Source of the DNA: Opisthorchis felineus
Taxonomy: Eukaryota; Platyhelminthes; Trematoda; Opisthorchiida; Opisthorchiidae
Length of the DNA: 64,000 nt
Direction of reading: 5' to 3'
Assembly (NCBI GenBank): GCA_004794785.1
Contig: SJOL01007418.1
Coordinates: 389,970 to 453,969, forward strand
The notes under the pieces are model-generated. The model searched no databases, was not told where the DNA came from, and was given only the letters and a program-made list of their open reading frames with translations. Both the position numbers and the translations under genes were made by a program. Below, piece by piece: positions 27,101 through 42,100 of the stretch (positions are counted from its first letter, which is position 1; each line of letters opens with the position of its first letter).

Positions 27101-30100
27101 CCTCTTCTCTATCTGTACAATCCATGGATGCATGTGGGTAGCCAGGCCCCCCAGACTTATAAATCAGCACGATTGTGATCTTCAGTCAAGAACTTGTGCT
27201 CAAAAGCCTAACCGCAAAGCAGCGGTAGTTCGCGTAAGACCGCCAGAGCAGTCAACATTTCCTTAGAGAAAGTCGACGCACATTTGCCATCCTCTCATTG
27301 TGGAAGATCAGAAGACCGTGTGAGTCAAACTTATGTTCACTAACCAACTGGGCATGTTAGGCTTCTCGAGTGTCACATACACTCCCAGGTGCAGCTCGAC
27401 AGGCTATGGCAGTGCACAAATCATCACACTGCGGGAAAATCCTCTCTTTATGATCGCCTTTTTCTTGAACTCGAAGAATTAGCATATTCCCAGAATGGGG
27501 CAAATAAGCAAACCAGAGAATGAGGGAACCATGGACTGTTGAGTCGCAGTTACCTTCATCATGTTCTACAGCACGGGTCAACTCTAGTGGAAGTTCCCCA
27601 TTGCATGAAGCTGCATAAGTCAATATGATTTTCCCAGCACAGTGCTTCGAGTAGATTCGCTTAAAAACATCATAAACGAGAGATTCAGTTAGGTTCTCGG
27701 TGAGTCACCCGTCAAAACCAAATTGCTATGCAAATGAATGTATTCCGCTAATTTCGTACAATTTGATTTCAAGTAGAACATGAGGTTGACGGAAACTTCG
27801 GACTGCGCCTACCTGATGAGCCACAGGAAGGGCGAAACCGGTCGCGGGCTGCCGCAACCCTACGAGTACTGTACTACGTCTATAGATAGTGGAAGTTCCC
27901 AATTGCATGAAGCTGCATAAGTCAATATGATTTTCCCTGAAGAGTGCTCCGAGTGGATTTGAATATCGCAGTGAACACGTAACACATTACACGCACGTGA
28001 TAACTTTGAGAAAAATGATTAAACCAGACATGCGAAGAGTAAACACCCTAGGAATTAGCCAGAATCGCTGTCTTTTCGGAGGCACACTCTATTGCGTGGA
28101 AGATATGCTTTTAAACCTCTAGTTTCCACAATTTCTTTTCATCTTTTGACGGAGCTGAATAGAAAGACAAACTCGTGGATTCGATGATTTACTACTAGTG
28201 ATAAATATATTCTTTGGATTATTTGAGTTCTTCCTGAGGGTTAGAAATTTGCCAGTTTCACTGTTGAGCTGATCGTTCAGTTGAGTCTCCAGTGAAAACG
28301 AAATTGATTTGCAAATGAGTGTATTTGCCTAATCGTTCCTTGTTTTCGGTACTGATGCAACCCTGAGTTTTACCGGTGCTAGAGCTGCCAGCTACAGAAC
28401 CAGCTGTTTGTCTTTCGTTTTTTGACGGAGTCACCCTTCGAGAAGAAATCTATACGAACAACCTTTCACAAAGTTAAGTTATCCACCCCTGCGACTTGGA
28501 TGGTTGCTAGGTGTCGCCAAATGCCGAAAATTCAAGCTGGCCAAAACAGTTCTCAAACAGGTTCAAAAACCAATCACCGATAACTTAGCCTTTTCGGAAG
28601 TGCATGAAATGAAATCGTTTCCCGCTTGAGACATCGTCAACAATCCACGAGTGACTCTGCATTTTCCCATTTTTCGGTGGACTGAATACTTTCGTGTTGC
28701 TGACGTCGAGGAAGCAATTGGCTAAATGGGACACTTGAAACAGCCTGTAGCGGATGACCAGACCAACTGGTCACGCATAAAATCCAGTATTTTCTAGATC
28801 CGGTGTTTGGGATTTACTGTCACAGAAAAAGAGCACTACCCGGAATCTCTCGGAATGCGGATTATGAAGCAAAGCAACAGCGCGATTCTCAACGATAAAT
28901 ACAGGATGGATGCATGCCACAAGGTCAACCAGACTCAGTTCCAAAGAATCGATCGAAGACAGTTCGGCGGTTAATGCTGAATGCGGCCGAATTGATTACT
29001 ATCAGATTCCTGAATCAAACTCTGTTTGCACAGAAACGACTGACTCCATTGTCCGATTAAACGGACCATCGACCAACCAAGAAAAAACGTCAATTTTGTT
29101 ATCTGACCACTGTTCACTGTTTTAACCGTCTGATTACTGACTTTGCATTTCCGCATTCTGCTTTTCGTTTGTCCACCATTTGGAACTGTAGAATCCAATT
29201 GAGACTTACATAACATATATATTCGTTGAACTCCGTATTCTCAAATGAGGTTTAGTCTATGTCTTCTGGATGTAAGCTAGCCAATCAGGGTACTCAGTTC
29301 GTCCTCAACGAAACGAGTGTCAGGGAGCAACATCTTGTTCCATTATTCAACGATTGTACTTCCGCAGCTGAGAGATAACAGCACCTCATACGCCTAAACG
29401 ACCAACCCCCTAGACAGATGCCCAATGGCTAATCAATTCGGTCAAATCGCTGGACTTTTTCTACTTTAGTGCAAACAGTTCCGCAAAGAGAAAACATTGA
29501 TCAAGAATTGTTGACAAGGCTTAGGAGTTCCCGGCCAAACTCGGTCCGGATATTGTTAGAAAAATTGAGCACCGTACTGAACAAGAATCCCTCAACAGAA
29601 ACTACATGATTAGCATACCCCTTGAATGCATCTGAACAGCTGACGATTGTCAGGTCAGCCAGTTCTCGAACATACTGAGGCATTAGGAGGCATACACTTC
29701 GCAGAAAGACAACATCCTGACATGGAAGCTGCCACACGATTACTCAAAGGGCCAAGGATTTCGGCGTAAACGGTTGGGCCGACGGATACCAAGAAACTGG
29801 TCATCAAGAGCCATCAGTGACGAGTATTTCAAGAGCACTAGGTTTTACCGAACATTAGGTTCAGGGACAAGATATTCATAAACTGAGCCGACTATCAGGC
29901 ATGGTATTATGCATGGAGCACCATGGGTGCTGAACTTCAACAAAGTTAAGATCCGGTTTACTAAACGAATTTCGCGGGAAAGTTTCTCACGATTCCAACT
30001 TTATGTGTGATTATTTGCCAACCTAACCGCTGGCTTATTTAAACAAACAAGTGAATAGCGATTAGTAACCAGAATGTCTTGCAATGTTGGTCACAGATCC

Positions 30101-33100
30101 CCGTAGAGGAATTCAGAATTACTCAACAATGGACTATAGATTTTACGGGACGTTTGAGGCACAGGTGTGGTCAAACCTATAGGGGCAATTTCGCACACTT
30201 GAGAACACTGGCCAGTGGACATGTGGTCAGCGGGAAAACAGCCTATAACTGTTCACTGAAGAGTCGAATGCCCGGTGCCTCTATACCCACCTGAAGAATC
30301 CCAATAAAGACGAAAGAACGTATTTAGCTGAGCCTTTTGAGATCCGACTGGAACTGTATGCTTATTACAGAGTTCCATCAATTGAAGGAACCGTATGGGT
30401 GTCTACGGAATTGGGTACCCTTCAGGAGAACAGCAGAATGTCGTTCACCAGAACGGTATCATTTATGGCGGGAAATCAAATCACGGAGGCTATTCTCAGT
30501 TTCATCAATGAATTGGCTGCTTTCTCCAGATGCCGTTCGATGAACTGTGTATCTTTCCGCCATTTAAACATGTAACAGGCTTTTCATGAATGGATGGAAT
30601 ACGAAAAGGTGCCAAAAGGTGCAGTTTCCAAATAGCGTGGTATGTCCGAAAATGACATTATTTCCCCCAAACATCCTTCCTTATACTCATAAGTTCCACG
30701 CTCTCAACCACCTCGCAGAAAAAAGGCAACAATATCATCACCTGAGCACAGTGAAACACAGCCACAGCATCGATGCTGAAGTTGGAGAAGTTTAGGATGC
30801 TCTCGTTCAGATGGTTTGGTTGTAAAGAGCTTTGAAGCGGCTGGCAATGGAAATCCGCTGCATTCTCATGTGAAGCTACAGAGAATTTCTAAAAAGTTAT
30901 GCCAGAAAAGTCGTTTTAAACCGGTGTCCCTGTGAATTAAGGAAGTCAGTTATTTCTTATCGAGTAACCTCTCTCAATTGGCTAAAAAAGCCTTATGAGG
31001 CCTCCACGTACTACCTTCCAGGATTCATTTTCGAGCAAACTGTGTGGAAGAGACTTAAACCGATTAGGCATGGAAGTTCAATGCATTTAAGTGCGAAATG
31101 AGACGATGGACACGCAGCAGCCGTGCGAGTTGCAGACAGCTGAGAAAATATGATACGGGCTCCGGAACCAAAGGTTCATAGTCGAAATAAATTTCCAAAC
31201 ATTTCCGTTGTTCCTACCCAGCCTTAGGTAACCTAGTAGTAGTTCAGTTCTCGCGCTTTAAAACTGAGTGGGAGCTTCGTGACGAAAATGCGAAATGACC
31301 AAACAACGCGATTTTTTAGAAGTAATGTTGAAAACTCTTTGACAGCCCACGACCGGTTTCGCTCTTCCTGGGGTTCATCAGGTCAGCGCAGTCCCCGAGT
31401 TTCCGTCAAACTTACGTTCTACTTGAACCGAAATTGCACGAAATTAACAAAATACACTCATTTGCATACCAATTTGGTTTTGATGGGAGACTCACCTGGA
31501 ACCCAGCTGAATCTCTCGTTTATGACGTTCTTAACCAACTGGTGAAATTTGGGCTCAATTGGGTCAGAATGTTGACGGAAACTCGGAGACTGCGCCTACT
31601 TGATGGGCCCCAAGCAGGGCGAAAGCGGTTGTGGGTTTGGGGTATCGATTAGGGACAAGCCTCATGCTAATAAAATAAGTAAAATCGCTATCGCTGTTCT
31701 GCATAGAACAGCCACTCAGAAGAACACCACTACTGAACCCTCTGAGAAGATGTGTGACTTTATCACTAACCTGTATGAAGAAGGGTAGTCCAGCAGATCG
31801 TCTCGTGGAGCAATATCCTCCACCATTGCGACGGACACTCGATAAAGGAATCATTCGAGCACGTCGAACAAAATCATCCAGCTCCTCCTTATCTACTGAG
31901 TCGTATTCATTCAGGAGATCGAGCAGTACAACATCCAGCCAAATAGAAGGTAGACGTTTCAGTTTGGTCTCTTTGGTGCTACGATGGTATAGTTAGCACG
32001 ATACGATGAATTACCTGAGTAAACTGGAACAGAAACAAGCAAATCCGATCGAACACTGTTCTAAAGCACCCCGATGACGACCACACAAGAGTTGGGTGCA
32101 GAAAAATTGGCTGATCTTCAGAATCTGCAAAGAATAAAAACAGGAGGGAAATTAGGTGAGGAATGATAGCAAACGATAGCAAAACATGCATGCAGAGGTT
32201 TCCCAAGCGAACAATAGTCAAGTAAATAGCTGAACAGAAAGAACCTCGCGGTTTGACCGCATTTAATGAAATAAGAAGCGAACCATAGGTCGTTCGTAAT
32301 CCGGGTATACTACTTCGACAGACAAACAACCTCCCAAGTAGCGACGAACTCTCCAATAGGACCGGATGAGTACGCTAATAGCAAGAGATAGGCTATGTCT
32401 ATTGCTATTACCTTCCGACTGGAGCGAAATCTGCGTGCTTTTGGGATTAATGCCGCCATAAACATGCAGAAGTGCAAAGGGCGCACATGGCCACGATTAG
32501 TCACTTTGTCAGTCTCATAGTTCAGAATAATGCGTTTCCGAAATTCGTTGTCACAAGCCAAATGAACGTTGCAGTGGCAAACACAGAAAGCAATAAGTGA
32601 TGAACAACAACCAGAGTGGAACTCGTCTTCAAGTTTTTCAGTCAGCCATATGCTGTCAAGACGTATTGCTGTCTAGGCTCCAGCCAATAAGAACGATAAA
32701 CGAGCAAACAGTTACTGCATGCCCGTCCCTAGCGCCATGTAGAAGATGAGAGAGCTGCGGCAAAGTGAGAAAAAGTATTTGTCACCTCTCATACGACGGT
32801 TAGTGCTGTAGTCGTGAGAAGTAGAAGCACCCACATCTTATGTAGTTTTCTGATACAGGCAATGAATCCGGTGGTCGGTCAGCACATCGGACAGCCAAGA
32901 TAACAAAACATGCCATGGACATTCATCCTCAGTTCCTAATACAGCTCTGCAAAATACTCTGCACTAATATCTGCCTTCTCTATCTGACTGAAACTCAAAT
33001 CTTCCATACATCCTTCCTATTCTACGAACGCTTCTAATATTGCTCGCCTGCCCTTTCTTACGGGTATTTTCGTATGTTTCTGGTAACCAGCCTATATCCT

Positions 33101-36100
33101 CCTCGGTCCCACTCAAAGCTGAACAACTCTCAACTCAATCAACTGGAAAACATTTGGAACCGACTGAGAAGTCATCGTTTCAGAAAGGCTATGCAAATAA
33201 TCGGTAGTTTTTAATTGGGCAACGTTTCGCTTTCGACACAACGGCGTCATCAGGTCACCAAGTTAGCCAGGATTTAAGGCAGACGAACAACCAATCTTCA
33301 GATTAGTACACTAGATCAGTGTTGAGTGTCAGTTACAAGATCTTATAGGCTAGTGATTTGGGGGGATTTCAAATTACTTTTGATTGGGTTTGGTTCTTTG
33401 CTCTTCCGGTTCCAGGTGCTTCAATTGATGATTCACCTTGGGTGCCACTGGTAAATTTCGTTGGTCTATGTAGGCCTGTAAGTGCTACGACAATTTAGTT
33501 GGGTGGGTGGGTGAGATTAAGTGCAATTCAGGTCTAAGCTACTTCTGTTGATGACTCCTCTTTCTGATAACCGCACACCACCACGTGTCAGCTCGACTGA
33601 CCTAAAACCGCTACTCTTATATTAGCGGTGTTCAGAATCCTTCGAATGACTTCGGATGTCCCCGGTTTATACGAAATAACAGCAGCCTCAATCCATTCCC
33701 TGTTGGGTTTAACCACCGATATCAACACCCTTCGTAATTGACGCCTAATCAGACTAGCTGGATATCCACTACCCCGAAGGTTGTTTCCTTCAATTTGGGC
33801 CGCTGTTCGATCAATTTCTGTGCATAAGGTCCTTACACGCCTAAACGTTGATGAGGCAATACTAGCAAATACCGACTTCGGATGGACAGAAGAGTAGTTC
33901 AAAATTGCCCCAGTGCCGGTTAGCTTCTCGTACACTTAGTACACTTCGTTTTTAGTTTCCCCACGGCCATATGTATCATGCAGGCTCAGAAGGGCAGTGT
34001 ACTCGCCGGTGACTCTGTCTCCATACTAAACTTGATGTGTGGATTCAAATCATTCAGACAGTTGTAAAACTCACTGACATTTTCTCGTTTAATCTCGACA
34101 AAAAGGTAATCTACACAATGTCAAAATATCTTGCGTGGGTACGGGAATGCGGCTATAGCTTTCCGCTCAAAATTTTCCATAAAAATATTTGCCAAAGCCG
34201 AGGACGTTGGAGGTCCCATTGCTGGACCTTGTTCCTGAGTGTAAATCACGGAGTCAAAAACGAAGTGAATGAAATTCAGGCATGCTTTTGTACCTTCCAT
34301 TATTTCATCTACTCTAGGCTGTCCGTTCTGAAAGGGTGGTGTCTGCTAGTAGCAATCACTAAGCTATCTCTGAAAAGTCCCCTTTTGGCACATTTGTATA
34401 TAACGAATTGACACCAAAACTTACAAGGATGTCATCTGGTCCTACGGTGAAACTCGATACTTTGTTGAAACCGCTAGATCAACCATTGCTCCTTAATCCT
34501 TTCATATGTCTGCTCCATCCGGAACTCCCAGCCCTGATCGACTCACACGGTACCGCCATTCTTCTCAGACGTTTCTGAATATCCGTTTTGACGCATTCAT
34601 GTCAAACTGATCGCTACCGGCTCACTAAGGTGAGTTTCCTTCACCTCGCTGCACTTACTTTACGCACTCCAACATTCTGTCTCCCATAATTCCAAATTCA
34701 CCCTGCTCACAACACTACTGATACGTCTGAAATGTGGGCTTCCCGCGTACCTGTCCATCCGCGATCACATCCAAAGAGTTCCTTCGCTCCATTACCACTT
34801 CAACTCCCACAGACATTCTCCAATCACTTTCATATAGTCATCATGCAGCAGCCGTTTTCCCCATTTTATCGTCATTATCATGATAACCCTTCCTCGCACC
34901 TTGCGTCGAATGCCCCTCTTGCACTAACCAGTCGCTTCACTCACCTGTGTTCTTCCATCAGCCCTACCATGTCACTGTACTGAGCCGTCGAATCAGTCAT
35001 TTCGCCTCTTCCCTTTCCTCAGGAATGAATAATCTCTTGAAATTCTTATCCCTCAATATAGTATCGCCTCTCACGACCTCCAACTTTTCCAGACTGAATT
35101 AAATACGATTCCTTGGAATCCACCTTGAATTTGTATGGTCGTTGTGTAGGTTGCTCACAGGGATGTCCCTGAGCATGAAGTTGCTCCTTTTCTGTAAAAG
35201 CTGCCTATTGCCTTATAGAGAAATGCGTCCGTTTCAGGTGATCCTCAACTGTCTTGTTCACCTCACTGGTTGATGACATCGCCTCTGTATCTTTATCTTC
35301 AGCCCTGTGTGGTATGCATCTTATTCTCACTACGCAATTGGTGGAACCCAACGAAGCAGCTGTGAACCTAGCGGGAAAAAAATTCTCGAAACCTGTCCAA
35401 GAAACTGCTGCTTCAAAGACAGGAGTGATTTTGGTGAAAGAACGGGACACCACTACAAGATGTTCAAAAACCAGCTACAGAAGACCACAGGGAAGGAGGT
35501 AAGTGGGACAAGCAGGCCTGAGAAACAGCACAGTATAAACATACCTGATCGTCAGAGAGTTTAAGCCCCGAAGCAGATGATGGTTTAATTGATGTGGAGG
35601 GTGTGTGTACAGGCATTAGTCCAGCGATCTGAGGAAGGCAGACACCCAACAAAATGGACAACTCGCGCACCGAGCGCCAACAGCAGACAGTTAGGTATTC
35701 AGGGAATTTCCGAGTCTCACTGGCATCCGACAAGACATCTGGGTCCTAGGGACACAAAAGAAACAGGAAAGAAAACCAACATCACGATCGGCCCGAAGAC
35801 CCAAACTATGAATGAGAATTTACGCTCTACTGATTCTCCACCAATGGGGTACTGTATTACGGTTGTCTACACGACCAACTACAGGAGAGCACTCGATTTT
35901 GTCTTGTATTGCAATGAATTACTCAGCAAACACATAGCCACCGATGGCCAAAGGCGGCCAGAGGTGGTTAACATTTGCAACCTTATTACCACTGATTCGC
36001 TTCACACACACAAGCTATATGCACTAGTTATTACATAAAAGCCGTCTAAAAGCCAGAAAAAAGAATAGGTTGGATGTTAGAACCCTATTTAAAAAGTCGT

Positions 36101-39100
36101 CTTTGAAACTGTTTTGTTTGCGGACACAGTCGATTCAATGTGTCCTGTATTGTGCGAAGTCCGGTTCTCGCAAGCTGACTAATCGTCCACTCACTCGTTC
36201 CTATAGTTCGTTCATTTTTGCGACGCCCAGTGTAAACTAAATGTACTGCACTCAGCTAACTGTTTTTGATTATTTGAAATTATGCACGGGGTGTGGCGGA
36301 GAGACAAAGGCGTTATCGGTTCAGAAAGCGTGGGTTAACCTTTCGAGTCTGTTTACTCTGTGGACGCGGCAGTATGTGGGAGAATCGACACGGGTGTAAT
36401 ATTTCGGTAACTGCAGCAACCAGAGGCTCGCCTCCAACGTATTCTGGTAAATTACTAGTGATCATGTCAATAATATGCCCGCACCTATGGAATACCTTAG
36501 ACATGACTGGACTTTCCAAAGCCGCAGGACCTACGCTGTCGGCGGCAGATCAGCCCACCAGAGAACCCCAAACCAATTCGTTCACAAGTATCTAGTTATA
36601 CATCCCCTTTTCAGGTTTAGTTTCGCAAATAAGGCTTTCGTTCTCAGGCTTATGGGAAGTTCTGTCGGGTGAGCAATCGTACCGTAATAGCGAACCGACC
36701 GGCGAAGAACTTTCCTTGTTAGTGACGGCGGTTGATCATGAACCTTTTTCCGTGGCCGAAATTCATTACCCACAGCCGGTGAAAGGTCATGAGATGGGTA
36801 GACACAAGTGATTGCTTTCGGTTTTAAACATGGAAATCATCAGAATCAGATGATATGCAGTATGGCTGTCTCCTGTTACGAAAGCGTTTTCCATCTCCTA
36901 ATTTTGCGTTACCGACCAGTGATCTTGATCCACGTGATATTTTATGGCGGTGGCTTGCTGGGTGGCTATTCTATGGTAAATTGCAGCCATTAATCTTGAG
37001 GAAATCCAGTGCGAATTCGGTTGTGCTAAAATTCTCGGAGAGACGGGTTTTTGGACCGGTAGTACAGGTCCTTTCAGATGCTGTAATCCGTCACCAACGT
37101 ACCCTTTACCAACACTTCACACGCTGCCCCGTGGCACAATTTCAACTAGCCCAAATGCACTTGCGGATTAAAAAGCACCAATTGACGCGGTTGGATTGCT
37201 TGATTTCGGAAAATGACAAATCAGGTCCGCCTAACCTTATGTGATTTGCGGAGAAACCAGCGGCCGGGAATTGCGGTGTTTCCCTCGGTTTGCTCCGAAA
37301 AATTCAACATTCTCGGCATAATTTCATTTTTTCGAGATTCGGTCGATCGGATTTCACTATTCTGGGGTTCTGCACTGCGCTGAAATCGCAAATGATACGC
37401 CTATGTATGACTAAGGAATTTATTTGGACGTATCGTCCGATCTCCAGATCAGCGACTGCTTAACAAGGGATAATGAAGATATCTAGTGTAGGCAAGGCAC
37501 CAAAGCACCGCATATTCACTTGCAGTCGTATTACCCAAACACGATAATTTTCGCAGGTACAGTTGACCTTATATTTGTTAGTTCGGTTGATTCGAATTCA
37601 TCTCTGACGTTCCGAACTGAGTTAGACAATCTAGCGTCTTAGCCCTGACGATGTCTCAAGGTTGTTATGGACTGAAAAAATTTAGTGGTTACTTAACTTG
37701 ATTTTCACGGACTGCGGAAAAAAGACAATTCGATAGCAAACAAAAGTTGAACCGTCACTAACAACCCTTCGCACCTCTCTATGATGCTGGGCTGAAATCT
37801 TGAAGCACTACTTGCGTATCACTCTAAAACGTCTGCCAAGCACGTCGCCGGAAGTGTGAGATGCAACCCTGGACAAGCAGAGACACTGAATAGGTGAGAG
37901 GATGAAAGCAATATACAGTGTGGGAACCCACCAAATGTTCCATGGGATCAAATGTCACGCCCATTCCATCTTCCGCTCCAGGTAGATGACCTTCCGGAGC
38001 AGCAGTAGACAATATAGGAAGGAGGAGTCCCGAGATGCGGAGAGCCAGCCCAATTATTCGATCGGCAATGGAAGTGGCATCTGACAATCGACCAAACAAC
38101 TGCCTAAAACAATGAGAAATCAGCGGGACTATGTAAGGTTGAGTAATGGCCGTGCATGTTGTAAATAAATGGGTAAATTTCTCCATAAGAGAGCCCAGTG
38201 GAAAGCGTTTGTACTGAATGGGTGCTTTTAAAATCCCTTGCGGGGTTGTAATGGAGGCATGGAAACGTATCCAAACGGAGCTGCGGACTGAGAGTCGTCT
38301 CATCAGTTTGCACTGTTCGAGTAACGAATACTTTGCCTACGCGTTGTAGTAGTATAAGTAATCATCTAAAAAAAGACCGCCACGGAAAATGGGAACTTAA
38401 CTTCTGGAGAAAGTGTTTCAACTGCTAGTTTGGTTGCGCAGTAGCCTCACAAGAACACATGTTCGAGGAGTGCTAACTACCTTGGTCGTAATGCGATGCT
38501 AAAGAAAAGTACTCACCAGTGAGCAAAGTTCAGCGTAAGAGTAGCACGCTAAATTCTCACCAAAGTTTATATGTTTATGACAGAATGGATGATAACACTT
38601 GAATGTCCGCCGGAAAATAAGCTGAAACGTGCTCCAGGGTTTGTAAATCCTATCGTTCAGGCGAATCGTGCGGTTTTAGCATGGGCTTCATAATCATTCC
38701 TCGAGCAAGTATGTTAGACAATAAACCAAAGAATTTAATGCACGGTTGTTTTTGTGATGTCATCCGTCCACGATGTGACAGGTCATGCAGAGATAGTACG
38801 AGGAGATTTTGGATTTCGTTATGTAAGTGAAGCCCACCTCTGCCGAAAAGCCGGGCAGATTCATCCTTATTTGGGTCACCAGCAGTGCGCATTTCATAAA
38901 TCTTCAGAAAGATTCGAACTCGCGGCTAGTAGGTAACTACGTGATGTGAATTTTGTAACTGAGGGGCTAGTGGCGTTACATCCCGTCTAACTGCGAGTTA
39001 ATCACGCCGCTGATCGGCCCTTCGTAGACGAATGGTTTGGTTTCTAACTACTAGCCAAGAGGCCGCGGGTTCGAGCTGGGAGATTTATGGGGAACGCACC

Positions 39101-42100
39101 GCTGTACATTGTTTTATCAACTTCCGGCCATAGACAGACCTCCCTTGCACGACGAAATCTGTACTGAAAATGCACGAGTTGACTTGACTCAACGACAGAT
39201 AGTGGGTTTTTGCCCTTAGTAAGCGCGAGTGAGCACTTCCATTAACCTAAACAGTCACGGGAAGTTGAGTTTGAAAGATAGAAAATCCACAGAAAGGGCA
39301 AACCTGAGACGATACTCCGTCAAAAGATTGGGATTGTAGATGGCATGCGGTTATACCTTGTGAGTACGAAGAGAGAAGCTCCGTTCACCGCACACTGATG
39401 GTCAGTAATTCTTCCCCTAAAAATAATGACCAACACATTCGAACTGTTATTACTATTATTATTACTATGCTTATTATTATTATTATTATCAGTACTATGC
39501 TTCTGATGCACAATGGATCTCCACTTGGAAACATTTCGGCTGTTTCCGACAGTGAGAAGTTGGCTATGTCGACATACTGCTCATAGCCCTCCTGCTCACC
39601 CTCTGATCTCATTTCCTCGGGTTTACACCGAGTACACGAAGCTCAGTTGGCAGCACATGAGACTCAGCGCAAACCGCATATGGCAGTACCCGGTGTGTGC
39701 TGGGCTCATGAGTGTAGTTCGGTGGGACAAAACGAAAAACCGGAAAAGGATGCTGGTCCGTCATGTGGATAACAAAGAGTATGCCAGAAAAAAAACAAGA
39801 TTAGCGTAGGCGAAGCTGTTTTGAATTTCTGAGATCGCTGATCAACTATGTGCTACAAGCAATCAATCAACCCGCTCAAAGGATAAATATATAAAATGCC
39901 TAGAGAGATCACCCGAACCGCAAGACGAGTAGGTTACCTGCCTTGACTGTCAAAACAGATTGCCTCACATTTCAAAATTTTCATAAGCTTTAAATAAGTT
40001 TGGCCGCGTATTCCGATGAAGATCAGCTGCTAGGTATGTCCGCCTAATAGACCGAAATGTGCATTTGCAGCATCGAGACCACAGAAGGGGAGTTTTTTTT
40101 TCATTCCAGAGTGACCCCCCCCCACCGAAATTATGGTTCTTGCAGCATGAATATATTCCGGATTCAAATAATTTTCAGTTGTTTCGTAGTTTAGCTAGTT
40201 AAGAAAACTAAGTGACACAAATGGGTGGCACCTCTGGTTGAGGGGCTCAGGCGCCAAGGTGACTTCCAGATATCACCTGTAAAAATATAATCGTTCAGCC
40301 GTTACACCATTTCGGTGCCTAGCTGCCATGCCACCCAAAGGAGGCACGAGGGCTGGGATACTGCTAGGTTGCCCAAGCCTAGACAGGAGGAGTCGAGGTG
40401 CAGAGGTCGGGTTCGAAACACGGACCTTCCGGTCAGTAAATCCGCGCTCTAACCACTGAACTACCTCGCCCCCAGATATCACCTGTGGCTTGACGGAACT
40501 TGAATTTAAGGGTACTGGCAAACACCTCAAGGGGAAACCCGAACCAAGCAAGGATGGCCTGTGATGTTAGACGCTAGGCGAGTTTCAATAGTGAACAATA
40601 AGAGGCAGACCTCACTGACTAGAGAAACAGGATAAAGTTATGTGCCCAGTCGCTGCACAGAGATCAGGTGTTTCTTTCCTAAGTGAGTTCCGATTAGTTC
40701 TTGGATATTATTTCCGCGACCCTACCCACGAAAAATCCTAACATTGTGCATCATCCCTCAACAAGAAGTGAGTTGTCACAAAAGAGACACAGGTAATACG
40801 GGATAAGTAACGACCTCGAAACGAGTATGGCGTAGGCGAATTCGAGGGTGAGCCTGACTGCCAAAAGCGTCCCAGATGATAACGCTGAGAACTGTACTTA
40901 CTCCGCATCGACAGAAACGTCCACACAGTCAACACGATGCTTTCCAACTCTGCGAACTTGGATAACCTTGCCCTGATTGCTTTTATCACAGGATTGCGTG
41001 ACCTCGGAGGTAGAGTTGCTGAGAATGGAGCGAACAGCGCTCAGCATTGCGTAAAACGGTTTGCTAGCCGCCACAGCAAGTAAACCTTCAACTGGGACTG
41101 TCTCGGCTGAGTGGAGCTGTGTTTCGATAGAATTCAACAAACAACTGACTGCCAGAAGTAGACGTTCTCGTGGAGGAGTGGTTAAATCTAACTGCAATAA
41201 CGGATCATCCTTTGAATTCTCCAGAGTAGAGGTATTCTCATCAACAGGTGACTCCGGGACAGCATTGATTGCCAGGCGAATGAACTGCCACGCCAAAGGA
41301 CTAACATCAGGACGTGCACTCGTGGCGAACACAGTCAGTGATTCGCGCCAAAGCCGGGATATCAACCCTGGTGCCTGCAAGCAGAAGACGTTACAGGAAT
41401 GAAACCTTTTAGGAACGACAAGAGTACAATTCATCGATTAAGTACACCAAACTAGACGAAACTGTCGTCACAACTTTTCGGAAGCGTCTGTAGATACCAT
41501 GTAGATATCAAAGTCCGAAGATGGCGAAAAATCGTTGTCTAAACTTAACAGTGCGGTGGACCTGAGCAGCCTTCGAAATGACTTTAGGCGAGCAGCTTGT
41601 TTTTTCGTATTTGTCCAGTCCATCTTCCAGTCTCAATATCACGGGTAAAAATACCAAAAGAAATGCGATTGAGAAAACGGATTTGCTCATCCGTGGGGCA
41701 GTACGCATGGAGTACGCATGGGACGTACACATGGAGTCAGCGAATAGAACTAACTCCTCCACAACAGTAGTCTCCCTGAGCCCTGCATTTTTTATATGAC
41801 AGTGTACGCATGCTTCTAACCCGGTTGTTTCTAATCACACAGCAACTCATAGGGAGGCGGCACTTTCGCTTTTTGGACGTTCCGCATGTTGTTTAACTTC
41901 AAATCATTTGGCAGCGGCCACGCAATGTGAGGGGAACATGAGACCCGCGTAAACTCTCGGGTAACCGCGTTCCCTAAGAAGGCGATATCTCGTGGAGAAA
42001 AATTCAACAGCCCAGAAATTGAAACATCGCTAAAGTTGTACCCTGTTCACCGTATGACATATTTTGGGGCATATCCATGGAGGGTACCCGTTCGAAGAAT